A stretch of 64,000 nucleotides of DNA from Flavipsychrobacter stenotrophus (GTDB lineage Bacteria; Bacteroidota; Bacteroidia; Chitinophagales; Chitinophagaceae), in contig NZ_PPSL01000001.1 of the NCBI RefSeq assembly GCF_002954265.1, positions 124,001 through 188,000 on the forward strand, read 5' to 3'. The notes beneath the pieces were generated by a model. The model ran no database searches. It was not told the origin of the DNA and saw only the letters and a program-made list of their open reading frames with translations. How positions within the stretch are numbered: position 1 is the first letter of the stretch; each line of letters begins with the position of its first letter. Made by a program: the position numbers and the translations under genes. Below are positions 1-8,293 of the stretch, in pieces.

Positions 1-7
1 GGTAAAT

Positions 8-527
8 GTTTGGTTATTAGTAGTTTAAGGAATTTTGGTATGCCCGATCGTGCCCGACGAATGGGAGGGCGGGGAGCGAAAGAGCGGAGAGCGTGTTTTG
101 TTTTTCTCAAAGAGAGCCGGCCTGATGTGTTGTTGGTGAGAGACCATAAGTGTTCGAAACTTCATTTTCTGTAACAAACTCCTCATATTATGTAATTTCT
201 TTCGCCCCTTCAGGGCTAGGATCACTTCATTTTTTAATACCCGGGGCTACACCCCGGGCTATTATATTTCGGTCTTTCAGACCTGTTTTATCACGTTTCG
301 AACACTTGAAGTCACAGACTGACAACGGGCCTACTGAAATTTATCCAATGCCCGATGGTTTTGAAAAAATAATCGGGCATGGGTTTGGTGTAATTGTTTG
401 GTTATTAGTTGTTTAATGAATTTGGGTATGCCCGATCGTGCCCGATTTATAATTCCTTAGGGTGTGTTGTTACGTACTCAAAGAGGGCCGGTTTGATGTG
501 TTGTCGGTCAGAGACCGACAACGGGCG
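8..527. repeat. Imperfect direct repeat pair in non-coding DNA
   Basis: Two blocks recur about 370-390 bases apart. Bases 8-55 match 397-446 (both run from a TTTGGTTATTAG start to a GCCCGATCGTGCCCGA end). Bases 108-146 match 479-521 (CAAAGAG-GCCGG followed by TGATGTGTTGT). Hairpins lie between and within them: 240-258 (CCCGGGG arms around CTACA) and 349-381 (ATGCCCGAT arms). No convincing coding sequence was found from 1 to 959; the open frames here are short and full of palindromes. This looks like the remains of a tandemly duplicated intergenic repeat. Confidence 0.6.
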
Positions 528-563
528 ATCTTTATTTGATGTGGTTAGTGTTTGCGCAACTTC

Positions 564-608
564 GCAAGCGGGACGCTTGCATGTGCCGGGACGAAGCGAG
601 ACGCTTCG
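564..608. repeat. Twin-hairpin REP-like element, copy 1
   Basis: Two short palindromes sit side by side: 564-580 (GCAAGCG arms) and 592-608 (CGAAGCG arms), separated by ATGTGCCGGGA and followed by ACCAGT. The same pair with the same spacing recurs at 8163-8207. Paired small palindromes in intergenic DNA resemble REP or BIME-type elements, although no REP-associated transposase is visible here. Confidence 0.6.
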
Positions 609-959
609 ACCAGTATTGGACCAGTGTGCCCGGTGGTGCATGCTAGTTTTGTGATAGAGTCGATATGTCAAGGAGCTTACAGGCGTGGTGCCAATGTGGG
701 TGCAATTTAGTGCAGGGATCTGTTTCGGGCAAATAAAGATATCAACAAAAGTAAAGGCGCAGCAGGCTGTAGTGTGCTGTGGGTAAGGGTTTGAGAGGGG
801 TGATTTCTGTGGATATGTTTTTTAGTGGCAATGGTGTTACAAAATTCCATTTAATAGGTATTTTGCTACAAGTTTTAGGTCCTTTTTAGCACCCATATTA
901 TCAGATTTTTTCGTATTTTTACTATGCACTAATTGCCCGGTCATACAAACCCGATAATC

Positions 960-1226
960 ATGTTAACTACGCATATAGCAACGGAGAAAGATGAAAAATA
1001 CCTCATTACAATAAAGAGGTTGAGGGCGGTTAATTTCAGTAAAAATCTTCCATTTCTTATCCTCTCAGATAAACTACCAGACGGTCAGGTGTATCGTGAA
1101 TTTGCTGACGGACATATTGAGCTGCAGGAGGTGTTTTCCACTGGTTCTACATTTCAATATAAGGTACTTAAAACGCTTCATGCATCAGAAGCTGACAAAG
1201 TAAGGAAGGCGTATGGATTACTCTAA
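960..1226 (+). CDS. Putative antitoxin paired with zeta-like toxin
   Basis: An 88-residue acidic to neutral protein with no family I can name. The ATG at 960 is preferred; an in-frame TTG at 933 would add nine residues. Its stop lies 14 bases inside the next gene, which encodes a zeta-type P-loop protein, so the two are almost certainly co-transcribed and translationally coupled. A small protein encoded just upstream of, and overlapping, a zeta-like toxin fits the usual order antitoxin then toxin. That role is inferred from position only, since no epsilon-like or DNA-binding motif is recognisable. Confidence 0.6.
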   Translation: MLTTHIATEKDEKYLITIKRLRAVNFSKNLPFLILSDKLPDGQVYREFADGHIELQEVFSTGSTFQYKVLKTLHASEADKVRKAYGLL

Positions 1227-1854
1227 GCCCACCTTGCTTGTTATTTCCGGGCCTAATGGTGCCGGTAAATCCACCCACATACAGACGATGCTACCAACAG
1301 CATTTCAAGGTATTGTGTCATTCGACAGGGATAATACAAGGGTAGAATTTGAACAAAAACTCATTGCTGAAGGTGTAAGCACTGATGAGCTTTTTTATAA
1401 AGCCACAGCAAAGATGGAAAGCAAATTGGTAGAAGCTATGAAATCTGCTATTCGTCAGAACAATCATTTTGTACTCGAAACACCTCTTTCTCATCCCGAT
1501 TACTGGGCCTACATTGATATGTTTACCAAGGCAGGATACCAGATCCAACTCAACTATCTGTGTTTAGATAAGGTTAGTGACTGTATTGCCAGAGTAGGAC
1601 AAAGAGTAATTGAAGGAGGGCACTATGTTGAACCCAAAACCATAAAAGGTGTTTACGAAAGGAACCTGGAGTATATTGATGAGTATAACAGTACGTTTAA
1701 GGTAATTGAACTTTATGATGGGATGACCATGCCAGCACTTCTTGCTGTTATCGAAGATGGTGCAATTACTTTTGCTTTAAAAACAGCCATGAAAAAGAAG
1801 TGGATCAAATCCGGATTGCCGTTGCTCGCACAAAAAATCAAAGATTTTCTCTGA
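1213..1854 (+). CDS. Zeta-toxin-like P-loop kinase
   Basis: A 213-residue protein with a clear Walker A motif at residues 13-21 (GPNGAGKST), a following SFDRDNTR segment (about 36-43), and the HFVLETPLS strand (about 85-93). It also has the RV-Q-RV-EGGH-V block (about 127-139) typical of the zeta toxin / AAA_33 kinase group. Characterised zeta toxins phosphorylate UDP-N-acetylglucosamine and poison peptidoglycan synthesis; whether this one does is not shown. It overlaps the preceding small gene by 14 bases, giving a candidate toxin-antitoxin pair. A housekeeping small-molecule kinase of the same fold is the alternative. Confidence 0.75.
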   Translation: MDYSKPTLLVISGPNGAGKSTHIQTMLPTAFQGIVSFDRDNTRVEFEQKLIAEGVSTDELFYKATAKMESKLVEAMKSAIRQNNHFVLETPLSHPDYWAYIDMFTKAGYQIQLNYLCLDKVSDCIARVGQRVIEGGHYVEPKTIKGVYERNLEYIDEYNSTFKVIELYDGMTMPALLAVIEDGAITFALKTAMKKKWIKSGLPLLAQKIKDFL

Positions 1855-1928
1855 TTATTATAACTGTACTCCAAAAGTGCCTGCTCCTGACGATCGTTGA
1901 GTTATGTCTACAGCACATAGTTGATAAC

Positions 1929-4550
1929 CTATTGTTTAATTACTCTCGCTGTTGTCCTTGCTCCGTTATCATTACTGAATTGTAGCAGGTACACGCCAGG
2001 GGGCAGGTTGCTGACGTTAAGGGTATTGTTTCCGGTTTGTAGTGTGCCGTCTTGCAGGGTGGTGCCGGTAAGGGAGAACAGGCGGTAGCGGGTAGTGGTG
2101 GTAATGCCGGAGATGTTGAGCAGATCTGCAGTAGGGGTAGGGTAGATGGAGATATGGGTAAGCGCATTGGCCGGGTCGTTAATGCCCACGCCGGTTGCAA
2201 TAACATCGGTGCACACAGTATCTGAACCGCAAGGAGTATAAACTATCACACATACATGAAAGGTATCTGTAGTAGTGTAGGTATGCGAAGGTGCCGTGCC
2301 AGTATCCGTGAGTCCATCTCCGAAATCCCACGTAAGGCTATCCATTCCGGCGGTTGTACCTGTATAGGTAAATGTTACAGCAGGTGATCCGCTGCTGGTA
2401 AAAGATGCTATGGGTGCAGATACACAAGGCAGGGTTATGGTATCACAAACAGAATCTACACCGCATTGGCTATAGGTTAATGCGCAAGCCGTATAAATAC
2501 CTGCTGAAATGTATGTATGAGCCGAGGCAAGTCCTGCACCATGCCCTCCGTCTCCATAGTGCCAGACTACGCTATCTAATGCTGCGGTTGTGCCAGTGTA
2601 AGTAAAATTAATAGGGCCGAAACCAGTATGTGTAAATGCCGGGGCAATTGCTGCTGTGCAAGTGATATTGACTGTATGACAAATGGTGTGGTTGCCGCAT
2701 GGATTATATGCCGTCGCACAGACATTGTAGGTTCCGGCTGCGAGATAGGTATGTGAAGGTGTAAGACCTACACCATGGCCACCATCACCAAAATTCCAGG
2801 ACACACTATCTATACCAGCTGTAGTGCCTGTATAGGTAAAGTTTCGGATTGCAGATGTGCCGGATGAAGTAAAGGCTGTAACGGGGGCAGCAACACAAGG
2901 AACGACGATAGTTGCAAACCGTATATCATTGCCACAGGCTGAATAGATACTAACACTCACTATGTAAGTACCGGGAGTAGTATAATTATGGGTAGTGCTG
3001 TAGGAGGTAGCTGTACCACCATCACCAAAATACCACCTCACACTATCTATACCCGTAACAGTACCGCTGTAAGTAAACGTAACAAAGGGATTACCACTAT
3101 GGGTAAAGGCCGCCAACGGCATTGCAGTACAGCCACAGCTCACCCCGTATTTCACGACACAAAAATCGGTATTACCTCCTACACTGGTAATATGCGGTAA
3201 CGAACCACCCCATATATCACTTGAAAAATAACCGCCGATGAAAAGATTACCAACCTTATCAGAAGAAATGGTATAGGCATGGTCGTAAAACGCATTCCCG
3301 TGTATCTGTTCAATAGAATGGACATAACCACCTGTATCCAATATGCTAAAGAAAGAATTTTGACCTTCACCGCTATACGAGGCCATGGTATCGTTGCCAC
3401 TGACCACTATTCCAGCCATAACTCCTGCAATTGCTACTTTGCTGCCCCGAATAGGCGTAATGCTCTCAAACCAATTGACACCTGTACTCGCAGCATATCC
3501 TGTTATCCAGAAAGGGTTTCCAAAAGTATCCGTTTTAACGACAAAAGAAGTTGCACCACCCCATAATACCGGATTACGAACGGTATCGCCCCTGTAAGTA
3601 AGCATACCGGTTCCGGTAGCCGAAAGGTATAGATGGCCATTATTGTCACATACTATTCCACTAAATCCACCAGCACCGGGAATGGTGACATCATGCATCG
3701 AGTCAGTCCATACCATGTTACGATTGATGTCGAAAGCTGCTACAAAATTACCACCAGCTCCTGGTGCATATCCACTAGGAAAACCACAGGCATACAATTT
3801 TCCTGAGTAACGATCGATTGCTGCACTGTGAATTTTCCACATGGTATCCAGTTGTATCTGCGTAGCAGTTAACAATGTTCCCGATGCATCGTATGCCAGA
3901 TCATAATGACCTGACACACTCAATACTGTTGGCGTGATTTGCGAACCCGCCCTGAACAACTTTAAGAAATGTGCGTTTTGCTGCCCATCCAGTGCCAGGG
4001 TACCTAAGGCGATACCACTCGCATAATAATTAGCCGCCGTATTGGGGCCAACCCATCTTAGCCAATTGAGATGGCCGGATGTATCGAACTGTATTACAGC
4101 TGCAACCTGATTGCTAGTTGAATTAGGTATTGTTGTGTCATAACCAATACGAAGTATACCATGAGTAAATGTGCCACATATATACACATGCCCAATGCTA
4201 TCAGCGGTTAACCCTAATATATACGGAACAGCCGAAGCACCTATTAATTTAGCCCACCGCATATTGCCCAGACAGTCATAACTAGTCAGTAATGCGTTAT
4301 TATTCGATCCGTAGCCACTGCTCCTGTAGAAAGTATCTGCGTAAATAGCAGTATTCGCAACAATATTTACAGAATACACATTTCCGTTAGGGTCAGTCGT
4401 AGTAAAATAAGAACTCTCGTTACTATACCCCGGCGGCATTGTGAAATTAGTACCGCCTGTTTTTACCCACTGGTATTGCTGCGCATATGCAACAGTGTTG
4501 CTAAGCACAATCAAAAGGAAGTAGAGGAAAAATTGGAAATGTCTTTTCAT
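1929..4550 (-). CDS. Secreted PKD-repeat protein with T9SS type A sorting domain
   Basis: The start at 4550 gives 873 residues opening with a strong signal peptide (MKRHFQFFLYFLLIVL, cleavage after AYA). An ATG at 4688 would add 46 residues ahead of the signal and overlap the divergent gene, so it is rejected. The N-terminal half has beta-propeller-like repeats (G-N-YxxG type). Four PKD domains follow, each with a W-x-(F/Y)GDG signature and a CG-ending strand. The last 75 residues are a type A T9SS tail (YPTPTADLLNISG to RVIKQ). It is probably exported across the outer membrane and attached to the cell surface. It is divergent from the S46 peptidase gene at 4676. Confidence 0.88.
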   Translation of the reverse strand: MKRHFQFFLYFLLIVLSNTVAYAQQYQWVKTGGTNFTMPPGYSNESSYFTTTDPNGNVYSVNIVANTAIYADTFYRSSGYGSNNNALLTSYDCLGNMRWAKLIGASAVPYILGLTADSIGHVYICGTFTHGILRIGYDTTIPNSTSNQVAAVIQFDTSGHLNWLRWVGPNTAANYYASGIALGTLALDGQQNAHFLKLFRAGSQITPTVLSVSGHYDLAYDASGTLLTATQIQLDTMWKIHSAAIDRYSGKLYACGFPSGYAPGAGGNFVAAFDINRNMVWTDSMHDVTIPGAGGFSGIVCDNNGHLYLSATGTGMLTYRGDTVRNPVLWGGATSFVVKTDTFGNPFWITGYAASTGVNWFESITPIRGSKVAIAGVMAGIVVSGNDTMASYSGEGQNSFFSILDTGGYVHSIEQIHGNAFYDHAYTISSDKVGNLFIGGYFSSDIWGGSLPHITSVGGNTDFCVVKYGVSCGCTAMPLAAFTHSGNPFVTFTYSGTVTGIDSVRWYFGDGGTATSYSTTHNYTTPGTYIVSVSIYSACGNDIRFATIVVPCVAAPVTAFTSSGTSAIRNFTYTGTTAGIDSVSWNFGDGGHGVGLTPSHTYLAAGTYNVCATAYNPCGNHTICHTVNITCTAAIAPAFTHTGFGPINFTYTGTTAALDSVVWHYGDGGHGAGLASAHTYISAGIYTACALTYSQCGVDSVCDTITLPCVSAPIASFTSSGSPAVTFTYTGTTAGMDSLTWDFGDGLTDTGTAPSHTYTTTDTFHVCVIVYTPCGSDTVCTDVIATGVGINDPANALTHISIYPTPTADLLNISGITTTTRYRLFSLTGTTLQDGTLQTGNNTLNVSNLPPGVYLLQFSNDNGARTTARVIKQ

Positions 4551-4675
4551 AGAAACATCATAAATATATTCAATTATTTGGTGTGGTGGTGTTTCGGCCT
4601 TAATCTCCCCCTTTTTCTGCCATATGATAAATGGAGTATAGAGCCTATATTTGCGCATATTTTTAAATAAGACAA

Positions 4676-6871
4676 ATGAAGAAAACACTTTTACTTTTTG
4701 TTGCCGTTATCGGTATGATGGGCGCAAGGGCAGATGAGGGTATGTGGATACCTATGCTTATTGGTAAGAATTATGATGAGATGCAGCGCCTGGGCCTGAA
4801 GCTCACGAAGGAAGACCTGTACAGCATTAATCACAGCAGCATGAAGGATGCCATTCTGCAGTTTGGTGGTGGTTGCACTGCCGAGATGATCTCTTCTAAT
4901 GGCCTGCTGTTGACTAACCACCACTGTGGTTATGATGCTATTGCCGCGCTGAGTACTGTGGACCGTAACCTGCTGGATAATGGTTTCTGGGCACATAGCC
5001 TGAGCGAGGAGATGCCTGCGCAGGGTGTTACCGCACTGTTCCTGCAGCGCATGGAAGATGTGACCAACGAGGTAAAGATGGCCGTTAACGGCACTACCGG
5101 TGCTGAATATACCAAGGCTTTTGATGCTGTACGCAAGGTAATAGAAGAGCGCGAAGGCAAGAAGGGTAAGTATGTAGCCAATGTAAAAGAGTACTTTAAT
5201 GGTAACCAGTATTTCCTGTTGATATACAAGCGTTATACCGATGTAAGGCTGGTAGGTAATCCTCCGCGCAGCCTGGGTAAGTATGGCGGCGATATTGACA
5301 ACTGGATGTGGCCACGCCATACGGCAGATTTCTCTATGTTCCGTATCTATGCTGATAGCAACAACAATCCTAAGCCATATGCAGCCAGCAATGTACCTTA
5401 CCACCCCGGTAAGTACCTGCCGGTATCGGTAAAAGGACAAAAAGAAGGCGATTATGCTATGGTAATGGGTTACCCCGGCCGTACCAACCGTTATGAAGTG
5501 AGCTATGGTGTAGACCTGGCCATCAATACGGTTAATCCTTCTATCGTAGCCATCCGCGATCTGCGCCTGAACATTATGAAGAAGCACATGGATGCTGATA
5601 AGAAGACTTACCTGCAGTTGACCGGCCTTTACAGCAAAATTGCTAACTACTGGAAGTACTTTATCGGTCAGACCGAGCAGTTGAAGCGCCTCAACGTGGT
5701 AGAAAAGAAGAAGAAGAGCGAAGATAAGTTTACCACCTGGGCACGTGCTACACAGGGCATGGATGCAGGGCTGATGAGCAAGTTCGAGCTGGCATTTGAT
5801 GATTATAAGCCATATGCCAAGCATGCTACTTATTATGGTGAGTGTTTCCGCGCAAGTGCTATGTCGCGCATGGCAGTAGCATTGAAGCCACTGTATGACT
5901 ACTACGAAAAGAACCCTAAGCCGGATGCGGATAGCGTGAAGAAGTACATAACCAATGCACAGACCGCTTACCGTGCTGCCGCTCATGATTATGAGAAGGC
6001 TACTGATATGGACCTGTTTGCACAGATGACCAAGATGTTTTATGAGAATGTAGACAAGAGCCAGATGCCTGATATCTATGCTAATGTTATCTTCAACAAG
6101 GAGTGTGTAGGCAAGAAGAGCTGTGCTAAGCCAAAGAAGGGCGAATTGCCTTGCTTTATGGGTACTACTTATGAGGCGTATGCTGCCTATGTTTATAGCC
6201 ATACTTTCTTAACAGATAGCGTATCGTTCAACAAGTTCTGCGAAGCACCAACTTTTGCCGCATTGAAGAATGATGCTGCAGTATTGTATGCTTACAGCTT
6301 TGCCAACAACTACAAGAAGTATGCGCCTAAGGTAGAAGCATTTAACTACCGCAAGGCGGAACTGGCTAAGGAATACCTGCGTGAGATGATGGTTTGGAAG
6401 GAAGATAAGATGTTCTATCCGGATGCTAACTCTACGATGCGTATCACTTATGGCAGCGTATTGGGCTATGAGCCACAGGATGGTGTACACTACAACTACT
6501 TCACTACTATGGATGGCCTGATGGCTAAGTACAAAGCGGGTGATGAAGATTTTGATGTACCTGCCGACCTTGTGAACCTGTACAAGGCTAAGGACTATGG
6601 TATGTATGCCGATGCTGATGGTAAGTTGCACACTTGCTTTATCACTAACAATGACATTACCGGTGGTAACTCAGGTAGTCCATGTATCAATGGTAATGGT
6701 GAGTTGATCGGTGCCGCATTTGATGGTAACTGGGAAGCTATGAGCGGTGATATCGCTTTCGACCGTAAGTATAAGAGAACAATTGTGTGCGATATCCGCT
6801 ACATCTTGTTCATGATAGATAAAATGGGCCATGCCGATAACCTGATCAAGGAAATGGAAATACGCAAGTAA
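4676..6871 (+). CDS. S46 family dipeptidyl peptidase, DPP7-type
   Basis: A 731-residue exopeptidase with a signal peptide (residues 1-19). Catalytic elements of the S46 family are present: TNHHCGY near residues 80-86 (His) and GGNSGSP with nucleophile Ser666. Eighteen residues after the serine is Gly684 in AFDGNWE. That position sets P1 preference in the family: Gly in DPP7 (broad, hydrophobic), Arg in DPP11 (acidic). This enzyme is therefore predicted to release dipeptides with non-acidic penultimate residues in the periplasm. A strong terminator follows at 6927. It likely supports peptide scavenging in an asaccharolytic or proteolytic lifestyle. Confidence 0.92.
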   Translation: MKKTLLLFVAVIGMMGARADEGMWIPMLIGKNYDEMQRLGLKLTKEDLYSINHSSMKDAILQFGGGCTAEMISSNGLLLTNHHCGYDAIAALSTVDRNLLDNGFWAHSLSEEMPAQGVTALFLQRMEDVTNEVKMAVNGTTGAEYTKAFDAVRKVIEEREGKKGKYVANVKEYFNGNQYFLLIYKRYTDVRLVGNPPRSLGKYGGDIDNWMWPRHTADFSMFRIYADSNNNPKPYAASNVPYHPGKYLPVSVKGQKEGDYAMVMGYPGRTNRYEVSYGVDLAINTVNPSIVAIRDLRLNIMKKHMDADKKTYLQLTGLYSKIANYWKYFIGQTEQLKRLNVVEKKKKSEDKFTTWARATQGMDAGLMSKFELAFDDYKPYAKHATYYGECFRASAMSRMAVALKPLYDYYEKNPKPDADSVKKYITNAQTAYRAAAHDYEKATDMDLFAQMTKMFYENVDKSQMPDIYANVIFNKECVGKKSCAKPKKGELPCFMGTTYEAYAAYVYSHTFLTDSVSFNKFCEAPTFAALKNDAAVLYAYSFANNYKKYAPKVEAFNYRKAELAKEYLREMMVWKEDKMFYPDANSTMRITYGSVLGYEPQDGVHYNYFTTMDGLMAKYKAGDEDFDVPADLVNLYKAKDYGMYADADGKLHTCFITNNDITGGNSGSPCINGNGELIGAAFDGNWEAMSGDIAFDRKYKRTIVCDIRYILFMIDKMGHADNLIKEMEIRK

Positions 6872-6926
6872 TGGCTCAATTGCGCAATGGCTGAATGGCT
6901 CAATGCGTGTTATGAATATACAATGA

Positions 6927-6960
6927 ACAGCCGCTTCGGAAACGAGGCGGCTGTTTTTTT
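6927..6960 (+). terminator. Rho-independent terminator after the S46 peptidase gene
   Basis: Perfect 8-bp stem ACAGCCGC/GCGGCTGT with a 12-base loop, followed by a run of seven T. It sits 56 bases after the peptidase stop codon. The rest of the gap to 7196 shows no gene. Confidence 0.85.
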
Positions 6961-7196
6961 GTTTTAGGGTTGCCGCTTTTGTGTGTTTTGACCAACAGTC
7001 ATCGGGTTGGGTATAATACACTGGGTGCACCCGTCAATTATAGAAAAGATACAAAACGAATATGTCCTGTGCGAATTTCGTACTTCGGCGCGGCTCAGCA
7101 TGACATTCGAAGTTGTGATTGTTAAACTCTATTATAAAATCCACCAATTACCATTTGTAATATTTGCGGTAATTTTGTGACTGTTATTGTACCCTT

Positions 7197-7973
7197 ATGA
7201 CCTACCGTACTTCTGTATCAGATCCATTCTCGCGGATGGTGGCGTTTATTGTCAGTTCTTTTATAGGAATGATAATAGTGTTCTCGTTGTCGGGGCTGAT
7301 GAACGTGTGGCTGATATTGCTGATCTACCTGGCAGAAATGGTGTCGCTTTCGTACCTGTTGATGCGGGTATTTTCATCGGGACTTATAGAAACCATTGTG
7401 ATGAATGACCGCCTGCATATGCGGTGGATGAAGCACTACCTGCTCAGCAAGCAGGACGATAAAGAGATCCACTTCAAAGACATAGAGGACCATGAATACA
7501 TTGCCAGCCGCATTTCGCGCACCTACGCCTTGCTGCTGAAAGATGGCAGCGACGTGGTCTATAATCAGTTCAATATGTATGTGACCGGCAAGGAAGATAT
7601 GGAGGCGATGGGCAGGGATATTTGGGATGCTGTGGAACGCTACAATATAAAGAATCCCGAACCTGAAGTGCCGCTGGGCTATGAAAAGAAGACACCCGTA
7701 TATACGCAAAGTCCGTCTGAAAAGCGCAAGGCCGCATGGCGACTGGCGGGTGGGATAGTGGGTGCTATTGGCATTTATTTGTTTGTTGGTTTCCCTATTT
7801 TAAAGATGTTATTTCCTGCAAATCCGGTGTTCTGGGAGTTTAAAATGTTGGCTGCCTTTACGGGTATTCTCCTTTTATTCGCTAAGGTATTCGGGGTAAT
7901 TTATGAGAAGTGGCAGAAGGCTCAAGGCGGTGAAGAGAGCGAGGAGACAGAGCGCAGTGCGAATGGATACTAA
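7197..7973 (+). CDS. Membrane protein of unknown function
   Basis: A 258-residue protein with two N-terminal transmembrane segments (about residues 14-36 and 38-57). A soluble middle part (60-175) follows, with a PH-like feel (HMRWMKHYLLSKQDDKEIHFKDIED). Two further membrane segments lie at about 186-205 and 218-238, and the tail is charged and Glu-rich. I do not recognise a family. It stands alone between a terminator and a repeat element, so context says nothing about its role. Confidence 0.7.
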   Translation: MTYRTSVSDPFSRMVAFIVSSFIGMIIVFSLSGLMNVWLILLIYLAEMVSLSYLLMRVFSSGLIETIVMNDRLHMRWMKHYLLSKQDDKEIHFKDIEDHEYIASRISRTYALLLKDGSDVVYNQFNMYVTGKEDMEAMGRDIWDAVERYNIKNPEPEVPLGYEKKTPVYTQSPSEKRKAAWRLAGGIVGAIGIYLFVGFPILKMLFPANPVFWEFKMLAAFTGILLLFAKVFGVIYEKWQKAQGGEESEETERSANGY

Positions 7974-8046
7974 TAGGAGAGCGGGAAAGAGAGCGGAGAG
8001 CGGGTTTATACCAAATGGACATCAATTTCACACTTTTGAATACGTC

Positions 8047-8121
8047 AACCACTCTCCTCCTTTTGAAGGAGGAGTACCCTAAGTTTCGGCTTTTTCTGCC
8101 GAAACTTAGGGGGAGGTGGTT
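8047..8121. repeat. Foldback intergenic repeat, copy 1
   Basis: A nested foldback. The outer arms are AACCAC/GTGGTT, with an inner pair CCTAAGTTTCGG/CCGAAACTTAGG and a side hairpin CTCCTCCTTTTGAAGGAGGAG. An inverted, diverged copy lies at 20271-20345. It is non-coding and MITE-like in shape, but carries no visible target-site duplication. Confidence 0.6.
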
Positions 8122-8162
8122 ATTTCAGTCGGTGTAATTTTAAAGTCAAATTGGTATTATTC

Positions 8163-8207
8163 GCAAGCGAGACGCTTGCATGTGTTAGGACGAAGCGAGA
8201 CGCTTCG
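8163..8207. repeat. Twin-hairpin REP-like element, copy 2
   Basis: The same arrangement as 564-608: palindromes GCAAGCGAGACGCTTGC (8163-8179) and CGAAGCGAGACGCTTCG (8191-8207), again followed by ACCAGTGT. It lies between a membrane-protein gene and the 3' end of the converging T9SS substrate gene. Confidence 0.6.
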
Positions 8208-8293
8208 ACCAGTGTAGGCTTAGTAAGGATACGATCTGCTTGTGTATTTAAAAAATCTCTTGTCTTGCAGCATTGCTGCTGCGTGGCATATGC

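Noticed and set aside
4691-6202. Long minus-strand open frame (503 codons) across the S46 peptidase gene
   Set aside because: It mirrors the plus-strand gene, has no recognisable motifs, and the plus strand encodes a complete S46 enzyme.
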